NCBI RefSeq assembly: GCF_003014695.1
Contig: NZ_PYAS01000015.1
Coordinates: forward strand, 1 to 64,000
From: Dyadobacter jiangsuensis
GTDB lineage: Bacteria; Bacteroidota; Bacteroidia; Cytophagales; Spirosomataceae
DNA length: 64,000 bases
Direction: 5' to 3'
Under the pieces are notes generated by a model. The model was given only the letters and a program-made list of their open reading frames with translations, was not told the DNA's origin and searched no databases. Shown here one piece after another: positions 43,438-52,651 of the stretch. A program made the translations under genes and the position numbers. Position 1 is the stretch's first letter. Each line of letters begins with the position of its first letter.

Positions 43438-44070
43438 CTAGAATGTATACCAGGGATATGGTTTGGTGGTAAATGCGAGTGCCAGGGGCAGCCCCTCGGG
43501 CAGCTTGCCAGTGAACTTCGGCGCCACCGACGGGTTGCGTGGATACCCCTTGCCATCGAACTGCAAAAGCCTGTCGGCACCTCCGCTGTACACAACCAGA
43601 TCCTTCCAGCCTTTTGTTTTTTGGCCCAGAATCTTGAATGGAAAATCGACTACGGTAAAACGCGTAATCAGCTCGCCATTGGCCGACAATAGCAATGCCG
43701 TGCAGCCGCCCGATCCGCACCAGTTCATCCCGGTGAATCCCACCAGCAGTTCGCCCGCCCCGTCCTCGTTCAGATCTGTTTCATAATACACAAAGCGGCG
43801 CGCAGACGAGTCGGCTCCGACGAGTTCCTGCTTCAACACACCGGGCAGGACTTTCCGCAGCTTTTCCGCCACGGCGGCGTCATCGGTATGCGCCTCATAG
43901 CCGTCGGCTGGAATGGTATCGGTCGGATCGGGATCCGGGTCTGCTGCTACCGCCGTACTATCGGGCTGCTGTTCCTTGGCGTCGCTTTCCCGAGCCTCAT
44001 TGCTGCGCTGCTTGCAGCCTGCCGCGAAAAAACTCAACAGCGTCACGGAAAGAAGGATTTTTCGAAGCAT
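43438..44070 (-). CDS. hypothetical lipoprotein with WCGSGGC motif
   Basis: Lipoprotein of 210 residues (lipobox FFAAGC), a charged linker rich in Asp/Pro, and a compact C-terminal domain with the conserved pattern DLNEDGAGELLVGFTGMNWCGSGGCTALLL. I recognise that pattern as a widely shared but uncharacterised family and cannot name a function. Its promoter lies in a 262-base AT-rich gap shared with the divergent PCMD gene. Confidence 0.75.
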   Translation of the reverse strand: MLRKILLSVTLLSFFAAGCKQRSNEARESDAKEQQPDSTAVAADPDPDPTDTIPADGYEAHTDDAAVAEKLRKVLPGVLKQELVGADSSARRFVYYETDLNEDGAGELLVGFTGMNWCGSGGCTALLLSANGELITRFTVVDFPFKILGQKTKGWKDLVVYSGGADRLLQFDGKGYPRNPSVAPKFTGKLPEGLPLALAFTTKPYPWYTF

Positions 44071-44332
44071 AGAAGGTTGAGGTTATCTGGTGTTCAAACA
44101 ATACAGACCGCGTCCGGGCCAAAGCTAATATTTGTACTTTTCCAATAATATGACGTTCGTCATATTCTATTATATCTCCTAAAACAGCTAAACAATCAGC
44201 ACACTTTTTCAAATATTACAAATTATTTCTATAAATTTAATTTATGACAGTTAAAAAATTGTTTAGTATTGCATAAACATCACTCGTCCACGGCCTCCGC
44301 TCCTCATCCGTATTCATCAAAAACAGCTTTCC

Positions 44333-45427
44333 ATGAAAAATACAATTGCGGCAGCAACCCTTCTGTTGATTTTCTGGCTTGCGGGATGCATCCGACCCGA
44401 AGCGGAAAATATGGAGGCCGACATTCTCGAGGTCAAACTCCCGGATTCCATTCTCATCGCCCCGCCCGTGCTCTCCAATACGACGGTACGCGCGTTCGTC
44501 AAGTATGAAAAAATGAATATCAAGGCGTTTGCACTCGAATTTGTGCTTACTCCTGGCGCTACGATATCGCCCCAATCTGGCGTCGCACAGGACTTTTCCA
44601 GCCCTGTAACCTACACGGTACGGTCTGCGGATGGGAACTGGACGAAGCAATACAGGGTAAGCCTGCTTCAAAACACGGTTTCGGGTACCTTTTTCTTTGA
44701 GAACTGGGCGCTCACTCCGGAGGCCAACTATGGCACGCCCTATGAAATCGAATTCGGTGAGCAGCAAAATGTATGGGCGTCCGGCAACAGCGGTTTTTCG
44801 CTGGTAACCCCGGAAAAAGCGCCCGAGGCTTACCCCACCCGACAGTTCACCGAAGCCATTGAAGGCAAATATTCTGCATTGCTGGAAACCAAGTCCACAG
44901 GCACCCTGGGCGCTATGTTCAATATGCCTATCGCGGCGGGAAACTTGTTTCTGGGCAGTTTCGATGGTTCGAAATCATTTACCGCACCGCTGGAAGCCAC
45001 CGTCTTCGGCATTCCGTTCAACAAAAAGCCCGTTCGTTTTACAGGCCAATACAAATATGTTTCGGGAGGGCCGGTCAAGGATAAGAACCAGCAGCCGGTA
45101 TCCCCCGAGCGGCTCGACGAATGCGATATCTATGCTGTCATTTTCAAAGGATCTGCGGGCCAACCCTACCTGAATGGCACCAATGTGCTCACAGATCCGT
45201 CGGTGGTGGCGGTAGCCCAGCTAGCAAACGGGCGTTCAACTGCCGGCAGCGGCTTTGTAGCTTTCGACATCCCGTTTCAGTACCGGGCCGAAATCGACCC
45301 GACGGACCTGGCCGCCTATGCTTACAAGCTGACCGTCGTCTTTTCGTCCAGCAAGAACGGTGCGGTTTTCGAAGGCGCCGTAGGCAGTAAGTTGCTGGTT
45401 GACAATGTCAAAATCTTAACCGAATAA
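44333..45427 (+). CDS. PCMD domain lipoprotein
   Basis: Lipoprotein of 364 residues (lipobox FWLAGC). The N-terminal Ig-like part (about 30-125) is followed by a PCMD (putative carbohydrate metabolism) domain: TFFFENWALTPEANYGTPYEIEFGEQ and ALLETKSTGTLGAMF, ending SKLLVDNVKILTE. PCMD proteins sit on the surface and are linked to carbohydrate binding without direct proof. It opens a rightward run of seven envelope genes with short gaps (10, 52, 60, 2, 62, 27 bases). Confidence 0.85.
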   Translation: MKNTIAAATLLLIFWLAGCIRPEAENMEADILEVKLPDSILIAPPVLSNTTVRAFVKYEKMNIKAFALEFVLTPGATISPQSGVAQDFSSPVTYTVRSADGNWTKQYRVSLLQNTVSGTFFFENWALTPEANYGTPYEIEFGEQQNVWASGNSGFSLVTPEKAPEAYPTRQFTEAIEGKYSALLETKSTGTLGAMFNMPIAAGNLFLGSFDGSKSFTAPLEATVFGIPFNKKPVRFTGQYKYVSGGPVKDKNQQPVSPERLDECDIYAVIFKGSAGQPYLNGTNVLTDPSVVAVAQLANGRSTAGSGFVAFDIPFQYRAEIDPTDLAAYAYKLTVVFSSSKNGAVFEGAVGSKLLVDNVKILTE

Positions 45428-45437
45428 GCCGACGACT

Positions 45438-46190
45438 ATGAAACTACCATACGCTATCTTAGTTGCTGGCCTGATCTTCCTGAATTCCTATGCACACGCA
45501 CAGGATCAGAAGAAGCTCGATTTCAACGTCAGGGCGGGCTTCTCTATTGGCGGCGCATCGCCGGTGGGCTTCCCCGAATCGATCCGTAAAATCAGGAAAT
45601 ACAACCCAGGGCTGCTATTGAGCCTCGAAGCGGGGGCGGAATACCATTTTTCCAAACCATGGGCCCTTGCATCGGCCGTCAGGTTCGAACAGAAGGGAAT
45701 GACCACCGAAGCACAGGTGAAGGGTTACTATACCACTTTCAATGCCGGCGACCGGAGCGGGGATCAAAGCGTTACCGGCTACTACACCGGCAACGTCGAG
45801 ACAACAGTCAGGAACAGCTACATCACAGTACCTGTGCATCTTATTTACAACTTCAATTCGCCGTTATCAGTAAGAGTGGGCGGGTTCGCCTCGTGGATAC
45901 TGGAAAAGAAGTTTACCGGATTTGCCCGGGACGGCTATATCCGCGATAAGACTCCAGTGGGCGAAAAAGAAGAAATCAGCGAAGCCGCCTACGATTTCAG
46001 CGACCAGATCCGCCCCTTCAATGCCGGAATCGAATTAGGTGCGGGCTACAAGATCCGTTCTCACCTGACCGCTTCCGTGAATTTCAGCTGGGGATTAACC
46101 CCTTTGATGAAGAGCGACTTCCAAAGCATTGATTTCAAGATGTATAACCTCTTCGCAAACGTGGGATTGGTCTACCATTTCCGGCGATAG
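45438..46190 (+). CDS. outer membrane beta-barrel protein (PorT-like)
   Basis: Exported barrel protein of 250 residues: signal peptide (ILVAGLIFLNSYAHAQ), then alternating strands with FNVRAGFSIGGASPVGFP, ALASAVRFEQKGMTTEAQVKG, YITVPVHLIYNF and closing VGLVYHFRR. The pattern fits the small OMP_b-brl class found in Bacteroidota. Starts 10 bases after the PCMD gene, so they are one transcript. Confidence 0.78.
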   Translation: MKLPYAILVAGLIFLNSYAHAQDQKKLDFNVRAGFSIGGASPVGFPESIRKIRKYNPGLLLSLEAGAEYHFSKPWALASAVRFEQKGMTTEAQVKGYYTTFNAGDRSGDQSVTGYYTGNVETTVRNSYITVPVHLIYNFNSPLSVRVGGFASWILEKKFTGFARDGYIRDKTPVGEKEEISEAAYDFSDQIRPFNAGIELGAGYKIRSHLTASVNFSWGLTPLMKSDFQSIDFKMYNLFANVGLVYHFRR

Positions 46191-46242
46191 TACCCGGCGG
46201 AGCCGGCAGATATTTACTTCACCAACTAACCCCCTAACACCT

Positions 46243-46788
46243 TTGACCAGACTCTACCTACTTCTGTTGGCAGTTGCGGGCATGTGTGTGACTGCATTTG
46301 CCCAAAAAGCACCGCTGACGGATCGCTCACTACCGATACCCGATGTGCCGGGCCTGCTATTTTACATCCAGCGCGATCCCGATGTAAACACGGTCGTTTA
46401 CACGCTCAACACCGACGAATCCGGGAAAATCGACCCCAAGGATCCTATCCGTATTTTCTGGGTAAAGTATACCGAGGGAGGCGTACATAAACCGCTGAAC
46501 CTGATTCAGAAAGACCTTGCTTACGGGTTGCACATCAAGCCGAGCGGGGCGGACCAGTTCGAGGTCAAGGCGGTTGCCTACCCGAAATTGGATATGCGGC
46601 TGCAAAGGGGTCTGGATAGCAAGTATCACGTAAGGGTTGCATTGAACAATCGCAAATGCAATCTCAAACGAATTTTCATCCGAATCGTCGGTGGTAGCCA
46701 TCTGCACCCCGATGTAGCCTACCTGGAATTCCATGGAACCGAAGTCGGCACAGGAAAAGAAGTGATGCAGCGCATTTTCCCTGATTAG
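46243..46788 (+). CDS. DUF4833 domain-containing exported protein
   Basis: Protein of about 181 residues starting at TTG 46243, which begins a clean signal peptide (TRLYLLLLAVAGMCVTAFAQ). An upstream ATG in the same frame would overlap the previous gene by 60 bases and lack a signal, so it is rejected. The DUF4833 core is clear: LFYIQRDPDVNTVVYTLNTD, PIRIFWVKYTEGGVHKPLN and FIRIVGGSHLHPDVAYLEFHG. Function unknown; periplasmic. Confidence 0.82.
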   Translation: MTRLYLLLLAVAGMCVTAFAQKAPLTDRSLPIPDVPGLLFYIQRDPDVNTVVYTLNTDESGKIDPKDPIRIFWVKYTEGGVHKPLNLIQKDLAYGLHIKPSGADQFEVKAVAYPKLDMRLQRGLDSKYHVRVALNNRKCNLKRIFIRIVGGSHLHPDVAYLEFHGTEVGTGKEVMQRIFPD

Positions 46789-46848
46789 CATTAATACCCT
46801 GAAAACAAGCTAATTAATCCTCATTCAAACCAAATCCAACAAACGCTT

Positions 46849-47778
46849 ATGCTAGTAGAACATCGACAATCCAATATCGGGCCACGCATGTTGGCTCCCG
46901 GAAAGGCCGGGAGGCACCTGCTGCGGCAGATCGCGCGCGGCATGTTCGCTGCCCTATCCCTTTCGTTAGCCGCGGGACCGGGCATTGCACTTGCGCAAGA
47001 CTCCGCAGAACCCTCTTTTCTAGGCAATTCGAAATATGTTGAAGTATCGCTAGGGACAGGATTGGGCAGGTTGCGCGATTTTGCCACTTCACCACTTTTT
47101 TACGAAGGCTCCGTGAGCCGGATCGGGGCATCACTTTCCAGACTAGGCCCATCCCGTGACATCTCCACCGGCTTTGCATTGACCAGAGGCACCTTAAAAA
47201 GCGATTATAACGATCACGAAGCGGCGGGTACAATCACAACAATCTCCATACATCACGCCCGGCTCTATCAGATCTTTAAAAACGGTTCGGAGCGATGGAA
47301 CTTCAAAGTGGGCGGCGAGGCCAACCTCACGGGTAACTTGCGCATCAATCAGGCATTCAGGAACAGTGCCGTCGGCATCGAAGCGTTTCCCATTCTGTTC
47401 GGCACATTCAAAGCCACTAAGGACCTGACCAGGGCAACCGGTCGCCGCGGGAAGGAACCTAAGAAAAAAAGCCTCTCATTGAAGATCAATGCCAGTATTA
47501 TCGGCGGCTCATTCCGAAACGGCTACTCCTACCTCGGCATTGGACAGGTGGTAGATAAGGAGGGACTCGGAGGCCTGCTGGATGATTACCGATTCAAAGC
47601 TTTCGGGGTTAATGCACTGAGCACCACCCTGGATTACACCTTGTGGCTGAAAAATAAAAATGGATGGCGGTTCTCTTATGGCTGGGACGCCTACAAGACG
47701 CGAAAGGATTTCGCCGATTTCGAAATGGCTAGCCATACGCTCCGCGTAGCCTTGCTTTTCAACACTAAAAACAACTGA
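46849..47778 (+). CDS. outer membrane beta-barrel protein
   Basis: Protein of 309 residues. A hydrophobic segment (MFAALSLSLAAGPGIALAQ) sits at residues 32-50, so the true start may be the Met at 46942 or the given ATG with a long charged leader. The body shows strand-turn repeats with Gly and aromatic residues (FKVGGEANLTGNLRINQAFRNS, YLGIGQVVDKEG) and ends in SHTLRVALLF, consistent with a barrel. Two bases separate it from the S41 peptidase. Confidence 0.65.
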   Translation: MLVEHRQSNIGPRMLAPGKAGRHLLRQIARGMFAALSLSLAAGPGIALAQDSAEPSFLGNSKYVEVSLGTGLGRLRDFATSPLFYEGSVSRIGASLSRLGPSRDISTGFALTRGTLKSDYNDHEAAGTITTISIHHARLYQIFKNGSERWNFKVGGEANLTGNLRINQAFRNSAVGIEAFPILFGTFKATKDLTRATGRRGKEPKKKSLSLKINASIIGGSFRNGYSYLGIGQVVDKEGLGGLLDDYRFKAFGVNALSTTLDYTLWLKNKNGWRFSYGWDAYKTRKDFADFEMASHTLRVALLFNTKNN

Positions 47779-47780
47779 TC

Positions 47781-48788
47781 ATGAAACGAAATACACTTCT
47801 ACTGACCATACTTAGCATATTTCTCTTCTCAGGCTGCGAATCTGTGTTTTTCGACAAGGAAATGGAGTCGAAAGACCCCATGAAAAACTTCGAGTACCTG
47901 TGGAATCAATGCAATGAGAAATACGCGTATTTCGAGCTTAAAGGCATTAACTGGGACGAAGTGAAGACGCGGTATTCAGCCAAAATCTACCAGGGAATGT
48001 CAGAAGACTCACTATTTAAAGTACTGGGATACATGCTGAATGAGCTGCGCGACGACCATACCAACCTGGTTTCGAACTTCAACATCTCCGATTACAAGGT
48101 GTTCCGGGACGGAAAGGACAATTTTGACTGGCGGTTTGTGCAGGACAACTACCTTCCCCGGAATTACTACATTTCCGGCCCATTCTCGCACGATTTCATC
48201 GCCAATGGTCAAATAGGCTATGTGCGGTTTCCTGCATTCACCGGAACCGTCGACAAGAAAAACCTCGATTTTGTCCTGAACCGCTACAAAGACACCAAGG
48301 GCCTGATACTTGACCTGCGTGAGAATGGCGGAGGCGCCGTTACGGACGTATTTGAGCTGCTAAGCCGCTTTGTCGACCAGAAAACCCTCGTGTACTACGT
48401 GCGCGTCAAAAACGGGCCGGGCCGCAACGATTTTTCCGAACCGGAGCCTGCCTACGTAGAACCTTATGACGGTGTCCGTTACACCAAGAAGATTGCGGTG
48501 CTCATTGACCGTGGTACGTTCAGCGCCGCATCCTTTACCTCATTGGCTACCAAGGCATTGGATAATGTAGTACTCATTGGCGATACGACCGGCGGAGGCC
48601 TGGGCCTACCCAACGGCGGGCAGCTACCCAACGGATGGACCTACCGTTTCTCCATTTCACAGGCATTGACACTCGATAAAAACAATGCCTACGAAGCGGG
48701 CGTACCGGCCGATATCCCGGCGTCCTTTGACTGGAACAACAAAACCAAGGACACCATCATCGAACGTGCTATTCAGGAATTGTTATGA
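47781..48788 (+). CDS. S41 family peptidase lipoprotein
   Basis: C-terminal-processing-type serine protease, 335 residues, lipoprotein (LFSGC). Features: KNFEYLWNQCNEKYAYFELK N-terminal helical part, HTNLVSNF, GLILDLRENGGGAVTDVFELL, and the nucleophile region RGTFSAASFTSLATKALDN with the catalytic Ser, then GDTTGGGLGLPNGG. No separate PDZ is obvious, so it is the compact form. Cleaves unknown envelope proteins. Starts 2 bases after the previous gene. Confidence 0.9.
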   Translation: MKRNTLLLTILSIFLFSGCESVFFDKEMESKDPMKNFEYLWNQCNEKYAYFELKGINWDEVKTRYSAKIYQGMSEDSLFKVLGYMLNELRDDHTNLVSNFNISDYKVFRDGKDNFDWRFVQDNYLPRNYYISGPFSHDFIANGQIGYVRFPAFTGTVDKKNLDFVLNRYKDTKGLILDLRENGGGAVTDVFELLSRFVDQKTLVYYVRVKNGPGRNDFSEPEPAYVEPYDGVRYTKKIAVLIDRGTFSAASFTSLATKALDNVVLIGDTTGGGLGLPNGGQLPNGWTYRFSISQALTLDKNNAYEAGVPADIPASFDWNNKTKDTIIERAIQELL

Positions 48789-48850
48789 CTGGATCAATCC
48801 CGGCTGGGAACTAGCTCCCAGCCGGATATGAATCTATTGATGAAATAGTT

Positions 48851-50713
48851 ATGAAAACCTCCCCGCTCATTCCGCTCCTCTTCCTCCTGGGGCTGGGTGC
48901 CTGCTCCGTCAGCAAAACCTCCAGTGGGGGCTCTAAGAACACAATACAGGTATCCATCGACCTTCAAAACGTGGATGCCGACCGGGTGCGGGTTAAAGTA
49001 GTGCCGCCCCGCCAGAAATCCGGCACGGTAGCCTACCGTTTCCCCAAAATCATCCCCGGCACCTACGCCATTGCCGATTACGGCCGGTATGTCGATGATA
49101 TCAAGGCATTTAATAAGGATGGAAGTGAGCTTAAAACGAGCAGGCCGGATTCTAACACGGTGGTTATCGAGAATGCCCGGCAACTTGCCTATCTCTCCTA
49201 TCTGGTCAACGATACCTTTGATAATGAAGAAGATAGCGATCCATTCTCAGAAAAAAGCAAAACCATTTTCTCCCCCGCCGGGACCAATATCGATGCAGGA
49301 AAATACTTTCTGCTGAATATGGCCGGCTTTGTGGGCTATTTCACAGACCAGCTCGAAAAGCCCTACCGCATTACCATTGCGCATCCGGAAGCACTGTACG
49401 GCACAACGGCTATGGTGGACCGCGACGACGCTGCCAGGACCGACGTTTTCAATCTCTCCCGGTATCCCGAAGTGGTGGACCACCCCGTCATGTACGCGCC
49501 TGCAGACACGGCCGCATTCCGCGTGAACGATATGCAGGTACTCCTGGGCGTGTATTCGCGTCGCGGGAAGACGCACGCGAGCGACCTCCGGCCGGATCTT
49601 GAAAAGATGATAAGGGCCCAAAAACGGTTCCTCGGGCCTATTAATGATACGCAAAAATATGCGGTACTGGCCTACATTTCGTCGGGCGCGGATGACGACG
49701 CCAAAGGCATTGGAGCACTGGAACATAACACTTCCACTTCCGCCGTTTTTCGGGAGCCGATGAAAAGCAAGGACCTGATCCATGTCATCAGTCACGAGTT
49801 TTTTCATACCATAGCCCCATTGAAGGTGCATTCAAAGGAAATCCAGTATTTCGATTTCAATAACCCCAAAATGAGTCAGCATTTGTGGTTTTACGAGGGC
49901 GTTACCGAGTATTTCTCTAACCTTTTCCAGGTAAATCAGGGGCTGATCGACGATCATGCATTTTACGACCTGATGGCGCAGAAAATGGAAGCTTCCCGTA
50001 ATTACAACGATAAACTTTCCTTCACTGAAATGAGTCGTAACATCCTGGATTCGAAGATGAAGGCTCAATATCCGAATGTCTATCAAAAGGGTGCGCTCAT
50101 CGCCATGTGTCTCGATATCGTGATCCGCGAGCAGACCCAAGGCCAGCGTGGATTGCTCTGGCTGATGGGCGAGCTTTCCAAAAAATATGGGGCCGACAAG
50201 CCATTCGACGACGCCGAACTGATCCCGACTATCACGCAAATCGCAGGAGATGAGGCGGGTAAATTTCTCGTCAGCCATGTCCAGAATGGTGAGCGCATCG
50301 TTTATGCGGATTTCCTGGCCAAAGTCGGGCTCAAAAAACAGGTTGTTCCGTTTCCGGAACCTATTGTGTTTGTAACACAGGACGTAGCCTACATTAAAAC
50401 CGATTCATCCAACACCCAAGTCATGGCGTCCGTACCCGACGACGCCAACCAATTCTACCAGAACCTGGGCATCAAAGACAACGACATATTCCTGGAATTC
50501 AATGGAATACCAGTCAACCCCAAGGACGCCAACTCGATCATTTATCTGGGATATGACCTCGACGAAGGCAGCCCTATTACCGTGAAAGTGAACCGGGCGG
50601 GTCAGGATATGGAGTTGAAGGGGACCGTAAAACTGAACTATGACGACGCAGACAGCTTTCGCTTCGGCGACACTGGTAAAAAAGACCTGAACGAGGCATG
50701 GCTTAAAAAGTAA
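48851..50713 (+). CDS. M61 family metallopeptidase lipoprotein with PDZ
   Basis: Zinc aminopeptidase-like enzyme of 620 residues, lipoprotein (LGAC at Cys18). Zinc site HEFFH at 315-319, third-ligand region FYEGVTEYFSNL (about 348-356), the IHVISHEFFHTIAPLKVHS block being typical of M61 glycyl aminopeptidases. A PDZ domain occupies about 515-600 (NLGIKDNDIFLEFNGIPVNPKD). The N-terminal 200 residues are the family's beta-domain. Probably trims envelope peptides; substrate unknown. Confidence 0.9.
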   Translation: MKTSPLIPLLFLLGLGACSVSKTSSGGSKNTIQVSIDLQNVDADRVRVKVVPPRQKSGTVAYRFPKIIPGTYAIADYGRYVDDIKAFNKDGSELKTSRPDSNTVVIENARQLAYLSYLVNDTFDNEEDSDPFSEKSKTIFSPAGTNIDAGKYFLLNMAGFVGYFTDQLEKPYRITIAHPEALYGTTAMVDRDDAARTDVFNLSRYPEVVDHPVMYAPADTAAFRVNDMQVLLGVYSRRGKTHASDLRPDLEKMIRAQKRFLGPINDTQKYAVLAYISSGADDDAKGIGALEHNTSTSAVFREPMKSKDLIHVISHEFFHTIAPLKVHSKEIQYFDFNNPKMSQHLWFYEGVTEYFSNLFQVNQGLIDDHAFYDLMAQKMEASRNYNDKLSFTEMSRNILDSKMKAQYPNVYQKGALIAMCLDIVIREQTQGQRGLLWLMGELSKKYGADKPFDDAELIPTITQIAGDEAGKFLVSHVQNGERIVYADFLAKVGLKKQVVPFPEPIVFVTQDVAYIKTDSSNTQVMASVPDDANQFYQNLGIKDNDIFLEFNGIPVNPKDANSIIYLGYDLDEGSPITVKVNRAGQDMELKGTVKLNYDDADSFRFGDTGKKDLNEAWLKK

Positions 50714-50740
50714 TATCAACATTTTCAACCTCTTAAAACG

Positions 50741-51427
50741 ATGAAAAGAATCCTGACACTGGCATTGGCACTGTTTATCGGACAACACGCCGTTGCACAG
50801 AAAGAAGCGGTAGTGAGTGCATTAGCCAAATACAAACTCGACGAGGGCATTCTGGATGAAAAACTGAGGACGAAACCGACAGACTATTCTTACGATATAA
50901 AGGAAACTGTTGCTACTGAGGGCGTTGAAAAAATAATTCTGGGGCATTATGACGCTTCCAAACCGGAGGAAGACCGCTGGACCGTGATCTCTTCGGACGA
51001 CCAGGACCCTACCACCACGGAGATCAAACGCTTTAAAAAGGAGCACGGGAAAGCGCCCTACCCACCCGCGAAGATCGATGAAAGCTCCTATAAAGTAGAG
51101 AAAGACGATGCAGGCATTCTCGTGGTCAGTTTCAAACTCGACCCTGCTTCACTGGTGCCGGATAACGCCTTCATCAAGGACTGCCGGAGCTACCTTACCA
51201 TAGACACTAATACCGGAAAAATAACTAAGGCAGAGTCTGTTAACGAAAAACCATTAAAGGTCAAGACTTTCAACGTACCTGTCTTGAACACCTATTCCGA
51301 GTTAACCTGGAACGAGGCGGAAAAGAAGTATTTCCCTAAAAAGGACAACATCAGCATGACCATCAAACTGCTTGGCCAGGAGGTAGCTACGACCACCATT
51401 ATGGAGTATTCGAATTTTAAAAAGTAA
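50741..51427 (+). CDS. exported hypothetical protein
   Basis: Protein of 228 residues with a signal peptide (ILTLALALFIGQHAVAQ). No family recognised. Acidic-basic mixed composition, one cysteine, and beta-rich blocks such as KVEKDDAGILVVSFKLDPASL. Last gene of the envelope run, 27 bases after the M61 peptidase, followed by a terminator. Confidence 0.65.
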   Translation: MKRILTLALALFIGQHAVAQKEAVVSALAKYKLDEGILDEKLRTKPTDYSYDIKETVATEGVEKIILGHYDASKPEEDRWTVISSDDQDPTTTEIKRFKKEHGKAPYPPAKIDESSYKVEKDDAGILVVSFKLDPASLVPDNAFIKDCRSYLTIDTNTGKITKAESVNEKPLKVKTFNVPVLNTYSELTWNEAEKKYFPKKDNISMTIKLLGQEVATTTIMEYSNFKK

Positions 51428-51447
51428 ACGCTTAAAACGCCGCCTGA

Positions 51448-51490
51448 CGCCATGTAACAATCGCCTCACCTGATGGCGGGGCTATTTTTT
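51448..51490 (+). terminator. terminator after envelope operon
   Basis: CGCCAT (51448-51453) pairs with ATGGCG (51473-51478), followed by a GC-rich step and a T6 run at 51485-51490. Long loop, but the position just after the last rightward gene fits termination. The T-run overlaps the end of the leftward channel gene. Confidence 0.5.
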
Positions 51491-52651
51491 ATCTTCCGCA
51501 CGAGGCGCCATGGTAACGGTAACGTCCTGATGCTGAAAAGGAATAACGATGTTATGCTGGCGAAAAAGCGAATCGATCCGGTTCAATACCTGATCCAGAA
51601 CCACCGCGGATTGATCCATATTCCGGACCCAGAAACTCACCTCGAAATCGATAGAATACGCTGCAAACTCTTTCGCGACCACGGTTGGCTGCGGGCGCGA
51701 TGCAATCCCATCGTTACCGGTAACAGACTCTAAAAGAAGCTGTTTCGCAGTCGGCAAATCCGTACCATAGGCCACCCCCACTTTAAGTACCTGCCGCCGT
51801 TTGCTCTTACCCATCGTCCAGTTGATCAAATGCTGGCTGAGCAAATCTCCGTTCGGCACGATCATGCAAGCCCCATCCGAAAGCGATATCACACTGCTCC
51901 TGAACCCCACCGACTTCATGGTGCCGAACTTGCCATTCACCTCTACCTGGTCGCCGACGCTGACGGGCCGCTCGAATGCGATGATGAGACCGCTTACCAG
52001 ATTACTCACCAGGCTCTGCAATCCAAGACCAATCCCCACGCCCAATGCGCCGATGATAATTGTCAACCGATCCAGCGCGATTCCGGAAGCAGCAAATGCG
52101 AGCAATACCCCCGCCGTGATAATGATGATCCGAATGAGTAACAACCAGTTAGCCGCAATGGAAGCGGCCGTTCCAGCCTGCCCCTGAACACCCGGTTCGG
52201 TGGCAAAAAACGAAACGATCCGGGATAACAGCACGGATGAGCCGCCGATGCCTACAAACAACAATAAGTCGCGGATTGTAAAATCATAGTCCCCGATGCT
52301 TCTCGTTTCGTTGATATAAAAATTAAAAGGGCTAATGACCTGCCTGAATTCGAAGTAGTTACGACCTACCAGAATAATCCAGCCCAGGCAGAGCAGCACG
52401 TACAGGAATGTGGGAGCGCGGTTGCCCAGCTTGTCGAAATTGACATAGAACAACTTCTTGTCAGGACTTTTGTAAACCGAATTGGCCAGCCTCAGCGCTT
52501 CGTCGATCATCCTCACCGCCCACAAAAACAGAATAGCAATAACCAGGCCTACATAACCTCCCACCATCAGTGTTTTGGACAGGTTATACCTACCTATCAT
52601 ATTGAATATCAATGCAAAAAAATTCGGATACAACAAAAAAACGGATGGCAT
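51482..52651 (-). CDS. mechanosensitive channel, C-terminal part (MscS fold), frameshifted fragment
   Basis: Channel-forming part of a small-conductance mechanosensitive channel, about 389 residues: four to five transmembrane helices, the pore helix region ITAGVLLAFAASGIALDRLTIIIGALGVGIGLGLQSLVSN, then the cytoplasmic MscS beta-domain (GDQVEVNGKFGTMKSVGFRSSVI, MIVPNGDLLSQHLINWT). The frame has stop codons just upstream of its ATG, and the missing N-terminus is supplied by the overlapping ORF 52609-53985 in another frame. Removing one base at the C9 tract 52686-52694 and one at an A7 tract (52616-52622 or 52635-52641) joins them into a continuous 833-residue protein. So this is probably half of a broken gene or of a mis-sequenced one. 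Confidence 0.88.
   Translation of the reverse strand: MPSVFLLYPNFFALIFNMIGRYNLSKTLMVGGYVGLVIAILFLWAVRMIDEALRLANSVYKSPDKKLFYVNFDKLGNRAPTFLYVLLCLGWIILVGRNYFEFRQVISPFNFYINETRSIGDYDFTIRDLLLFVGIGGSSVLLSRIVSFFATEPGVQGQAGTAASIAANWLLLIRIIIITAGVLLAFAASGIALDRLTIIIGALGVGIGLGLQSLVSNLVSGLIIAFERPVSVGDQVEVNGKFGTMKSVGFRSSVISLSDGACMIVPNGDLLSQHLINWTMGKSKRRQVLKVGVAYGTDLPTAKQLLLESVTGNDGIASRPQPTVVAKEFAAYSIDFEVSFWVRNMDQSAVVLDQVLNRIDSLFRQHNIVIPFQHQDVTVTMAPRAEDKK

Noticed and set aside
46129..46242. ATG start upstream of the DUF4833 gene
   Set aside because: Would overlap the barrel gene and lack a signal peptide; TTG 46243 gives a clean one.
52609..52651. Programmed frameshift joining the two channel ORFs
   Set aside because: Two separate shifts are needed, each in a plain homopolymer and without a slippery heptamer plus structure, so mutation or sequencing error is simpler.
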